Shown here one piece after another: positions 10,226-21,400 of a stretch of 64,000 nt of DNA. The stretch is taken from positions 104,947,773 to 105,011,772 of the forward strand of contig NC_080423.1 of NCBI RefSeq assembly GCF_029873635.1, read 5' to 3'. Below the pieces are notes generated by a model. It searched no databases and had not been told where the DNA came from. It worked only from the letters and a program-made list of their open reading frames with translations. Numbering within the stretch: position 1 is the first letter of the stretch; every line of letters starts with the position of its first letter. The stretch comes from Malania oleifera. Taxonomy: Eukaryota; Streptophyta; Magnoliopsida; Santalales; Ximeniaceae. The position numbers and the translations under genes were made by a program.

Positions 10226-11982
10226 TAGTTTCGTCAAGTACCATTCAACACAGTTCAAAATTTTGATTGTCATAAATTAACAAACTAGCACCTAAATTGT
10301 TGGGAAAGACTTAGGTACATTTGGCATCATTATTAAAAATTATGCAAATATAGAAATTAAAATTAGAAACAAAAATTAAAAATCGAAAGCAGCAACCTAT
10401 TGGGCTAATATTTGCAAATTTTAAATAAATTGAAATTTTAATTAAATAAATGTTCATTTTTGCCCATCAATCAAGTAATGATTAATAAAATAGGATTAAA
10501 TTAAAAGGTGCAAAATAATACAATAATAAAATAATTATGAATATTTTTTTTTACTTAATTATTATAATTCAAAATTCACTATACAAGAACAATATTATTG
10601 GACATGATAATTAAAAAAATAAAAAATATTTTATAAATAACTTTTACCATTTTTTAATTATTTTTAAAATTTTACGGACATTTTATTTTAATCATATTTT
10701 AAGTTCATGTATTAAATATTTTGGAGAAAAGTTGTCAAAATAATTAAAAATCGTAAAATTTATTTTAATTTTTTTAAAAATAATAAATATAGGAATAAAA
10801 ATAGAAAAATAACAATATAATTGAATGCAATTTAATATTATATATATATATATATATAATAAAAAATAAAAAATAGAAACAATGCCAAAATTCTTGAATG
10901 TTTGTAGTAAATGACTTTGGGAGGACAGAGACGCCCTTAAGAATAGGGGTGCGTCCTGAAATGAGGGGGAGGCAGCCGCAGATACGAAAGGGACATAAGG
11001 ATTCGCATTGACATTCGCCCCTTATTACAATAACCAATGAAATCTAAGAGCTCAACAAACACACAAATGTTAATAATATAATTAGGGCAAAACACTTTGT
11101 CTTTTCTTAAAGTTGAGTAAAAATATATTTATTTATTTAAAAAATTAATAATTTAAGAAACTTCTCATAAAATATTAAAATTTTCATTGATTTTTCCTAA
11201 ATTTATTGAAAAAATATAATTTTTTCCTTATATTTTGGAAAAGATTTATATATTTTTTCATGAAATTTTAAAAATGGCATACACCTCTTTTGAAATTTGC
11301 TAAAAAATACGTAAACCTTAAAAGAAGCGAACGTTTTTTGTCACAGTAGTTAATATTTTAAATGAGACAAAAAGACGTTAATATTTCATGAAAATTTTAA
11401 AATTTTAAGGTCCTCTCTTTAGTTCCTTTTGAATCTGTTGCTTCCAAGAAATGAAGATCTTTTATTGAAGCGTACTTTGACCATGACTGTCTGAAAGGAA
11501 TCAAAAAATAATGACTTGAACTGTTGCTGCTTGAAAATCGAATGATTTTCATGAATCATTCCACGATCACTATCACCTGAAAAGATTAAACAATAATGTT
11601 TTTAAGGACCCGGAGTGTATTTCAGGTGATTACTTTGATGTCTAAGTAAGAGATTAATGAGAGGTTATGAATGGTAACAGTAGAAAGAAGTGGACATGAG
11701 ATGCTTACCTCCCATTGAGATCCCCAATTTAGCATTCATGAGGTACCATTATATTTAGGGAGTTACGAACAACTTATGGGTTGTAAGTAACTCGTGTAAG
11801 TAAGTTGCGAATGGTTATGTAAGCCAACAATTGCTACTTTGTAATCACGTTAGGGATTATTAATAATTTAGTAGGAGTTACGTGAAACACCTAACGTTAC
11901 CCGAAACCGACCTTACGGCTGCTTGCCTCCATGAGCATACTTGTAAAATATGGGCGTACTGATTTTGATGGTATCAAAATCA
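10226..11982. other. AT-rich intergenic DNA
   Basis: This is mostly A/T-rich, low-information sequence. A slightly GC-richer block at 10915-11035 and another at 11600-11950 do not match anything I recognise. Frames in them are short and have no clear family. Confidence 0.55.
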
Positions 11983-12257
11983 AAGGTTTTGTTTTGGAAA
12001 AGGAAAATAAGAAATGAATTCATTTTTCTTTGTATTTTCCTTCTTTATTAAATATTATCAAAAATACAAATTTATTTTAATATGATTAGAAATTAAAAAT
12101 AAAACTAAATATCGCTGGTGTGTAAAACCAAAAATTTTGTTCATAGACTTGATATATATTTTTATTTTATTTCTCATTTTCTTTGATAACCAAATTATAA
12201 AATATGAATTTTTTAATATCTTTTTCCTAATATTTTATGAGTTCCAAACAAAACCTT
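11983..12257 (+). mobile_element. AT-rich MITE-like repeat, copy 3
   Basis: The ends AAGGTTTTGTTTTGGAA and TTCCAAACAAAACCTT form a good 16-bp terminal inverted repeat around 275 bp. The core (TGTAAAACCAAAAATTTTGT then TTGATATATATTTTTATTTT) is shared with the copy near 29.5 kb and, inverted, with those near 7 kb. There is no coding and no clear target duplication. Confidence 0.55.
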
Positions 12258-13458
12258 AAACATTTTAAGAATTTTATCAACTTTTCCTGAAATTTGATAT
12301 AAAAATAAAACACTAATCTTCACCTATATTTTGAAAAAATAAAATAAAAATATTAAGAAATATAAGTATCTCAATTTTTAAATATAAACAAAAAATAGTG
12401 AAATTTTTTAGCTCTATAAAATATTTAAAACTCCAAAAATTTGTTGGGCAAATTTTTAATTTCAGGACAAGGAGATATTTGTATCACTGTATCCTTTCCT
12501 TATCTCCCCTCCCCTACCCTAACCTAAAATATACTACGGTATTATAATTAATTAATTATTTAGGGAGATCACCCCTACAAAGATAGGGTTACAGCGGATA
12601 GGGAGATAGAAGAAGAAGAAATGATTTGAAGGGTGGAGCCAGCTAGCTGCAGCCAGCTGCTAGCTAGCCGAGTAGCCATCGCAATGGCATGGGGAGCATC
12701 ACGCAGAAAATTTAGCCAGCGGCCGTCAGGCGTCAGATGCATAGGTATGCGTGGGTCAGCTGCCAGCGGCGGGAGGGAGTTGGGGCTGCGACGGCGTCGC
12801 TTTTGGTCTCCCCATGTGCTCACACTGCCCTTTTTCCTCTTCTTTTTTACCAATTAATTAATTAATTGATGAACTAAATTTATTATTTATATATATGTGG
12901 TTTCCCTGTTTTACCCCTACATCTTTTGCGTAACGACGAGGCAATGCGTGGTTGCTTGCAGCCTAGCTAGCTAGGTAGACCATGACTACCATGCATTGAA
13001 ATTGCATCTTCTCTATTACAAACCATGATTAAAGTTAATTATTAACTGCAAAGTTTTTATTATTTAATTTTAAATGTTAATTAATAATGTATCTGTTGCT
13101 TTCATATATTAATTAATTAATTAAGTTGAAGTTTAATATTATACGATTAAGTGAACGTTTATTTACTCATTCATTTATTTGCTTAGACTTAACTTTTATA
13201 CATACACACACATTTATATAATTCTTAAAAAAATAGCACGTGCAGTGGTTTGTTTGTGTTTTTTTTTTTTTTGGCGAAGCAAATGAGAATACTATACAAT
13301 GTAGACCCACGATGACATAAGTTCATGTGATAGGTAACCCGTGAGGGATTCGTGACGATACAAGTCTAAGTGGTAAGTATTCGTGGGTGGCCCAACATTA
13401 GTTCACCCACTACTCATTAGATACTTGTCATATGAGTCATTTCATTACAATTATGCAT
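12258..13458. other. Intergenic DNA with a GC-rich island
   Basis: AT-rich flanks enclose a GC-rich island at about 12630-12820 with CT/AG-rich edges and an AGCTAGCTGC-type imperfect palindrome near 12640-12670. Both strands are open for 70-90 codons, but neither frame shows a known domain. Mirror-image openness of this kind is usual in short GC-rich DNA. No gene is called. Confidence 0.5.
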
Positions 13459-14104
13459 TAGGGGCGTAATCGATTCGATTCGGTTCATTTATGAGTTAAA
13501 ACGTAAATCGAACCGAACCTTACAGTTTTTGAAATGCCCGAATTGAGATCAAAACTGAACCGAATTTATTATCCCACAGAGAACCAAATATTTGGTGATT
13601 TGATTGCGATTTTTTCAGTTTTTAACTGATTTTCTAAATATTCAACAACTATTTTTCACAAAAGTTGTTAAGAATCTATTAGGCATTTTGATTTTTTATA
13701 ATGTTTCATAATTTTAACAAAATTAAATCTATTAAATAGTTTAGACAACTGAGAACGTGTTGATCTTGTTGGACATTTTCTTTTTGTTCCTAATTCCTAC
13801 TAGCTTAGTAGCTCATACAAACCATCATATTGCAAATTATATATCAATTAACCACAATTAAGTACTCTAAATTAACTTCTTATACAGACCAATCATAATT
13901 AAATAATCATACTATTATATATATATATAATTTAAATTACAATCAATTTTTTGGTTTTTTGGTCCAGTTACACTTTGGAAATCGAAATCAAAATTGGAAA
14001 ATTTATACTTTTTAAATTCAAAACCAAAACTAAATATAAAAAAATCAAACCGCTTGTGATTTTGATCCGATTTTCAATTTTTTGGTTATTTTTGTACACC
14101 CCTA
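13459..14104 (+). mobile_element. hAT-type MITE, TAGGGGTGTA family, copy 2
   Basis: The element starts TAGGGGCGTAATCG and ends GTACACCCCTA. Its interior matches copies 1 and 3 (ATTCAACAACTATTTTTCAC, TTAAGAATCTATTAGGCATT, CCGCTTGTGATTTTGATCCG). It is about 160 bp longer than copy 3 because of extra sequence around 13740-13900. No 8-bp target duplication could be seen. Confidence 0.65.
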
Positions 14105-14393
14105 AGTATATATATATATATACATACATTTGCATCCCCAAATGCCCTCTTAATTTAATTTCCTATTTGTGCCCCTTCCCAACCTTTTGCTTATCATGCT
14201 CTCTCTCTCTCTCTTTCTCTCTCTCAAATTTTTTTTTAAATTGATTAATTCAAAGCTCATGAATTAGACTAGGGCTATGGCTAAATCAGAGCTCTCTCCC
14301 TCTGCCTTTTTTTAAAAAAAAAAAAACATGATTCATTGAAAGTTCACTATAATAGGACTAGGGTTAAACCATTTAACATTGGATTGCTTTCTT

Positions 14394-14424
<31 letters not shown>

Positions 14425-15600
14425 TAATTTTATTGATTAACTATATATTTATGTACCCAACGACACTTACTGAGACTTAATTTTCTTTTTTTTTTGGTCT
14501 CTATAAATTCTATCATCACTGAATATTGGGCTGGGTTAAATAACTGAAAATTCATTTTGTGCTCTTTTTAAAATTTTGCGTATTTTATGTATGTTTTTAC
14601 TTTAAGTTTTACACCTTATTCAAATTAAAGTGTTTCTCTATTTAAATTATATTCAAAATTAATGGAATCAAAATTGCAAAGAATTTGTTTTGTCCTATCA
14701 ATTAGTAGAGATTTGTGAGTACAAGCTATACATTCTTTCATTGAAAGGAAGTCGATTATGTTATGGTTGTCATATTGAATAATTATACACTCACATTTGA
14801 GACTCGCTTCTTTCTTTTTACAAGGTAAAACTATATTAACTTTTACCCTAACAACAAAAATACGAATTATTCCATTTATTTTATGATAAAAAGAGATAAA
14901 AGGTAGAAATAAGTTTAGGAAAATTATTTTTTTGATAGTTAACTTATTTTCACTTAATAGATGGCGAAAAATATTTAAAAAAATAAAAAAAATTATGATT
15001 TACTTGAATGATTTCTCTCTAAATTTCTTTAATTTGGGGACAAAAAAAGTGGTATTTTCCCTCCCTTTTATTGTATTAGTATGTCTCTCGTTGGTTGTTT
15101 TTTCACGACAAAATAACAAATTTATCCATTTTTTTCTCTTTACTTGCAAAATTAAAAATCAAACGATAAATATTGTCATTTAACACATGATAAAATAACA
15201 TACGGTATTTTTTTTTATAGCTAATCGGGCAATCCTCCCTTCAAGAAATTATTGCTAATTTGATGGATTGTGAGTTTATAGATAATATTTTTTTATATAA
15301 AAAAAATGTGGGTTACAAAATAATTATTTTTATAACAAAGTTATTGATATTCGTAAAATCTCGAGGTAGGAAATTATGAGTTGTTTGGGACCTAAAAATA
15401 ACATAAAATAAAATAGAATAAAATGAACTTCATTTCTATAATATAACATATTCATTGTATTAATTTTGCTTTATTTTACTCACACCCCTATTACACTATA
15501 GCAAATCAAAACTAGTTTGCTTGAGGTAGTAGGAACTTTATTTATCTTGATTTCAATTCAAATAAATTGTATATTATTTAGTTTATTACTAAAACCTTAG
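14105..15600. other. AT-rich intergenic DNA with microsatellites
   Basis: The stretch holds AT repeats (14109-14122, 14395-14420), a CT tract (14200-14225) and A/T homopolymers. No gene or element boundary is recognised. Confidence 0.55.
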
Positions 15601-15822
15601 TAGTTTTTTTTTTTTTTTTTGGATTACACACCAGATTTTCACGTGTCCGTTTTACAGTCCAGTTGACTAATCCCGCGCCCCTTGAAGCCGACCCCACAAC
15701 TCCAAAAGGAGGTAAATTTCAGGAATCTAGGGGCAAAAACCAACTTAGGAGGGTTTAAACACTTATTCTCATGAGAGACATTCCCGCAGCCCGCATTACC
15801 ACCTGAACCACACCCTAGGGAT
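15601..15822 (-). mobile_element. tRNA-derived SINE, copy 2
   Basis: This is a second copy of the SINE at 9426-9660 in the same orientation. It has the same A-box region (GTGTGGTTCAGGTGGTAATG on the minus strand), the same middle (GGAGTTGTGGGGTCGGCTTC) and the same 3' end (GTGTGTAATCC) followed by an A-run at 15605-15620. The two copies differ at many positions, so both inserts are old. Confidence 0.7.
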
Positions 15823-17036
15823 AAAAAACTTAGTAGTTATTTGAGTCACAAATCAAGTAATATTAATTATTTTCATAAATCTATTCAATCATAACTTAAT
15901 TTAGGGACGATTTATTCATGACTAGAATACGAAGACAACAATGCTATATATATATATATATTGGGAGTGGAGCGTAAACAACTCGAGCTACAAAAATGAA
16001 TGTAGCTCATCTCCTATATAATATTCCTTACTACCCTCACTCATAATTCGAACTCATTACATTTAAGATGATTAGATAATTACATTGACAGAAATAAAAC
16101 TTTTAATTTTGTAATAAAAAAATTTATCCAAATTTGCTGCTTGTCCTTTGAAACAGAAAAAATTAGATCATTTTTTCCAAAAGTCAAAAAGCAAATGAAT
16201 TTTTGGTATTACAACCAGAAATTATTAAAAAAATAGAAATAAAAATTAAGAATTAAAAGCCATCAACTTGACGTCATTATATTAAAGAAAAAAAGGGTTA
16301 GAAAATTCAAAACCTAATTGAAAATGTAAGTTATATTTTATCCTAGCAATTGACTATGACACTATATATCCCTTAATTTCCATAAAATATTCATCAAGTA
16401 TTAAACTTAGATAAATTAAACACTAGAAGTAAATTTAAAATATGATTAGAATAATGAAAATTATGTCTTGAAATTTAATTTCAAATACTCTATGGCTGAT
16501 TCTATTCAATATGAAGTATAAAAATACAATGAAAATATGCTTTAATGTTTTTTTTTAATAAAAAGTAAAATAATTCAATTCACGAACTAAAGTTTGAATA
16601 TTCAAATATTTCGGCGTGATATTGAAAAATTGAAAAGAATCTAACTTTAAAAATGTTCGATACTAAAAATTTAAAATTAGAACTTTTTAAAAAAATTCAC
16701 CTATCATTTTTATACTATAATTAAATTCAACCATAATTAATATTTTCTAATAACTTACCGTACCAGTTGTTCTTATTTTCAAAGTGAGAAAGAATCTCGA
16801 GAAAAGGAGTGTTGAAACGAAAAACATGTTTAGAGTCGAACCAAGACTTCCAAAGATTAATGACTTGATTAGTGCAATTATTTGTGGGAAAAAATAGTTT
16901 AAAATGCTTAATATAATAATAAAGAAAACTTCACTCACTCCAAGTCAAAATTATCATCTTGATTAGGGAGAGACTAATTAAAACAAGGCGACACAAATAT
17001 TAAGGAACATTTGTATTCATTTATTCAATGCAAGGC
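15823..17036. other. AT-rich intergenic DNA, nothing recognised
   Basis: No gene or repeat boundary was recognised. It ends where a GC-rich promoter zone for the STICHEL-like gene begins. Confidence 0.55.
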
Positions 17037-17480
17037 GATCCTTCACGTGGCCCAGTGCCACGTCAGTAAATGACTACCCACGAGCAAATGGAGCGCGTGA
17101 ATGGCACTGCCAATCCGACGCACGTGATTCAACCGTGTACGCACGCGCGAGAGGGACCGTGGGGTTCCGCTCTCTTCCCCGACCACGGGCGCAGCTTTTT
17201 GCCCCTGCCTGAAACTAACTTCTGAAACCGCCAGTTGTGAAATGACTAGAATGCCCCTCTCCCCCGCAACGGAGGTCCCCTGCTCTGTTGCGAAGCTCTG
17301 CAGATTCCAGAATGAACAAGAAAGTTTTTGAATTTTCTCTCTCTCTCCTGGTTCCCTCCTTCCCTCCCTCTCTGGATTCCCAGAACGACAAAGAAAGTTC
17401 TTGAATTTTCCTCTCTCTCACTCCATCTGTCTCGTCTCTCTCTCTTCTGCGGGCTGGAGGTCAGGAGGGGAGTAATGGCG
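17037..17480 (+). promoter_or_regulatory. Probable promoter of the STICHEL-like gene
   Basis: GC content rises sharply here. Three ACGT-core sites lie within 85 bp: CACGTG at 17044-17049, CCACGTCA at 17058-17065 (complement TGACGTGG, a bZIP site form) and CACGTG at 17121-17126. CT-rich tracts follow at 17336-17450, as is common around plant transcription starts. No clear TATA box was fixed. Confidence 0.45.
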
Positions 17481-18488
17481 CCTTTAAGAACGCCCCTGGG
17501 AATTAATGACATTTACGGCGGTGCCACTCTCTTCTCGTGGGTCTACTTCCTCCGGCCTCACGAGGTCACCCCTCGTTTAGGGCTAGGGTTTAGGGTTTCT
17601 CTCTCCGTCTTTCTCGCTCCTCTTTCAAATGTCGTCATGGACATCGAAGCTTCAATTTCGCAGGTTCACCTCTTCACCTTGGTCGTTTCGCACTGTTTTT
17701 TTGTCCACACGAATATACAATTATATATATATATAAAATATGCACTCACACGCTTACACATAGATGGTTTTCTCTTTTCTTTTGTTTTCTTTTTCTCTTT
17801 ATTCTTTTTCTGTTTCTTTGTGTATAAATTTGAATGAAGAGTCGGCTACTCTCTCCCTGTCCGTCTCTCTTTGCTCTTTGTGTTCTCTCTTCAGCTCTGT
17901 GATGGTGTGTTTGAAGAAAGGAGAAGACATTGTGAGTTTTTTTCCCCTATGTTTGTATCCTTGTATATACTTGTCTGGATGATGACTAGATTGTGGTTGG
18001 AGTTTGATAAGATATGCTACATTGTTTTCTACCTTCTTGGTTGATGGAAATCTGCTGGGCATTTTCCATTTTTGATGTTTGTAGTTTTTGTGATGAGGAA
18101 ATAACAGAATCCATGCATTTTCCATTTTTTTTTCTTTTTTGGTGGTTTGATGTTTATGAGATTTAATCAGTTGAAAGTGCGAGTGAGAATGTCAGTAAAG
18201 TTGCCTATTTTGATTTTTATGTTTGATTGTTGTGATGGCTTCTTATTTTATTTTATTTTTTTTCCATTTTATGCTATGTATCTCGGTTTTGTCAAAAACA
18301 AAAGCTAGGAGTAAAGGACTGTGTGCGCATTTGTATAGTGGAATGCTTTACTGGGTGTCTCTTTGCTGATGTTGTTATTGGTTTTGCCTCTTCCAGGTTG
18401 GGATTCCAGTTCCTTTTAGTGGGTCCTGAGAGTTGCTTTTGTAGTGTATTTAGAAACTTCAGTTTTCTTTCGATTTGATCTTTTCAGC
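17481..18488 (+). other. 5' leader of the STICHEL-like gene with probable UTR intron
   Basis: A telo-box run (CTAGGGTTTAGGGTTT, 17583-17598) marks a typical plant leader. TTTCGCAG|GTTCAC at 17663 and CTTCCAG|GTTGGG at 18396 fit splice donor and acceptor, giving a leader intron of about 730 bp. Two ATGs (17629 and 17637) precede the donor. If the leader is spliced as proposed, each opens a short reading frame that stops before the main ATG at 18489. The intron and the transcription start are inferred from sequence only. Confidence 0.4.
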
Positions 18489-21400
18489 ATGTCGGATGGG
18501 CGGCGTCATTCGGTTGATATTCCTATCTCAAAAGCCCTGTTAGCACTTAGGAGAGTTAGGTCACTAAGGGACCCTACCACCAACTCTTTGGACAAATTCT
18601 ATGCCCCGCCTGACACTCTGAATTGGGAAACAAATTCAAATGATGGAATTTCTCTGAAATTTGTAAATGGTTGCCAAGAAGGCTGCCCAGATGACAACAT
18701 TCATTTGGGGTCTAAAAGTATTCATACCAATGGAGAAAGAGAAGAAACTGTTGGTAGTTATGAACTCAACGATTTGTCAAAAGCCGACCCGAAGCTAATC
18801 TCATGGGAGAATTCTGATCGGGTAAGAAACACTGGCTCTACTTTGATGAGGACCAAACAAGGTGAAGGTTCAGAATATTGTGGATCAAACAATGGAGAAA
18901 TGTGTGGATGCAAATCATTTGGTGAAAGATACTGTACAGATCATAGAGACAAAGGATGGGACTTGACATGCATCACACCTTCCAGTGATCGGTTGGAGGA
19001 TGTGATTTCATGTGACATAGAATCATTTCACGTAGAAAGGATGGACCATAATCGATCCAAGCGGAAATTAAAATACAAAAACCAAATTAAGTCTTCATGG
19101 GCAGTTGGAGATGTATTGAGTCGCGTGGGCAGTCCATGCTTATCTGCTAGTGATGCTCTGTTGGAGAGGTCAAGCCATAGCTCCTCATTAATTGCAAATG
19201 ATCGGGTTGATGATGATCACAGTCATCTTGGATGTGGGATAAGATGCTGCTGGTCAAGAACCCCAAAATTTCGACAGTTGAATTTTCCTTATGATTCAGA
19301 AGATCGCCCATTGTTATCAGGGGAAGTGGATGAGATTGTACTATCTAGGCAGAGAAGGGGCTGTAAAAGCATCAACAATGAGATTATTCCATGTTCAGAT
19401 AGTCCCAGGACCCTCAGTCAAAAATTCATGCCAAGGTCTTTCAGTGAGCTGGTGGGACAAAGTGTGGTGGCAAGGTCTCTTTTGAGTGCAGTATCAAGAG
19501 GAAGGATAACCTCCTTCTACCTTTTCCATGGTCCTCGTGGTACAGGAAAAACATCGGCCTCAAGGATATTTGCAGCTGCATTGAATTGTCTCTCACTCGA
19601 GGAACATAAGCCATGTGGTCTATGCCAACAGTGTGTTTTGTTCTTTTCGGGAAGGAGCGGAGATGTCAAGGAAGTGGATTCCATGAGAATCAATCGGATG
19701 GACAGGGTTAGAATTCTCATGAAGAATGCAGCTTCCCCTCCAGTATCCTCACGGTACAAGGTCTTCATTATTGATGAGTGCCAGTTGTTGCGAGGGGAAA
19801 CATGGGCAACTGTTCTGCGTAATCTTGAGTGCATTCCTCAACACGTTGTTTTTGTAATGATCACTGCTGATCTGGATAAACTGCCAAGAAGTGTAGTGTC
19901 ACGGTCCCAGAGGTACCACTTCCCAAAAATAAAAGATGCTGACATTGCAAGCCGATTGGGGAAAATCTGTGTTGAAGAATGTCTTGACTTTGACCAGGTT
20001 GCTTTAGACTTCATTGCTGCTAAATGTAATGGTTCACTTCGGGATGCAGAAATGATGCTTGATCAGCTGAGTTTGCTTGGTAAAAGAATCACTATTTCCT
20101 TGGCGCATGAACTTGTAAGTGTTTTGAGTTTTTATTGGGTTTGCATTTGTTAGAGCATTCCCTTCTAATCTGTAAATTTGGAACTTTGTCTTTTGTGTAG
20201 ATTGGAATTGTCTCTGATGATGAGTTGCTTGATTTGCTTGATCTGGCTATGTCATCTGACACGACAAATACCGTTAGAAGAGCCAGGGAGTTGATGAGAT
20301 CAAGGATTGATCCTATGCAACTAATTTCGCAACTAGCAAATCTCATAATGGACATTCTAGCTGGAAAATGTCAGGATGGAGCTTCTGAAGTCAGAAAGAA
20401 GTTTTTCGGAAGGTGTACTTGTAAGTAAATAAATATTTGTTATTGTATTTGATCAATTATTTGTTATATTCACATTACATTCTTTTACTGGAATAGATGA
20501 ATCCACTCTAAAGGAACTAAATAATGCCAATGATTCTGACTAAATAAAACCTTTACAGAATTGTGAAACTAGGTTTTGTGGAGGCCACTATATATATCCA
20601 TCAGAATGTGCAGGATAAAATAATTTTGTTCATTTGAATATTTTTGTAATTGTTGTTGTGTTCTTATCTAATAGCTGAAGCAGATTTGCAGAAACTTAGC
20701 CATGCATTGAAAGTGCTCTCTGAAACTGAGGAACAGCTGAGGACATCCAAGAATCAGACAACTTGGCTCACTGTAGCTCTTTTACAGTTGAATTCTGTGG
20801 AGGGCTCTTTTTTGGACGTGAATGATTCAAGAGTGTGGCTGGGAACAGTGTCCCAGAGAGGTGAGGATGTTCTAGATTTCTGCTAACAAATGATTTTGGT
20901 AATCCATTAGATCATAACATATTGGTGCTTTTTTGTTAGATGATGTTCAGAAAGGTTAACGAGTTGCCACTTGTGTATTTGTTTGGGTGTAGATGGTGAT
21001 TTTTGCTGCACATCATCCACAGGGAAGAGCTCTGAACATTTCACTGGTGCGTGTGATGAAAATAAATTGAATCAATTGGGGATGCAGGAGGATTGTAAAG
21101 GGACACTGGAATCTATTTGGAGAAGGGCCACAGAGATGTGCCAATCCAATTCACTTAAGAACTTTCTAAGAAAACAAGGGAAATTGTCATCTGTTTGTGT
21201 TAACCAAGGTATGTTTAACTGCTCATTACACATCAAAGGAGACGGTAACAAATTGTAGAGAAATCTAATGTGAAAGTGAATAAGCAAGGGTCAAGAGGTC
21301 TGTATATGTGTCTTTGTCAGTGGTCTCAGTGTTGGTCAAGTCTGAAATTTTAAAACAAGGGTATTGCATAGAAAAGTTTTAAAAAAGAAAAGAAAAGAAA

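Noticed and set aside
12615-12640. Resemblance of ATTTGAAGGGTGGAGCC to miR159/miR319
   Set aside because: The match is partial, and no complementary arm able to form a miRNA hairpin was seen in the flanks.
12575-12857. Overlapping 74- and 92-codon frames on both strands
   Set aside because: Openness on both strands follows from the GC-rich composition. No domain, no start context and no splice partner could be found.
17328-17837. 169-codon open frame upstream of STL2
   Set aside because: It is rich in Ser/Leu/Phe from CT-rich leader DNA, has no family features, spans the probable leader intron donor and is mirrored by frames on the other strand.
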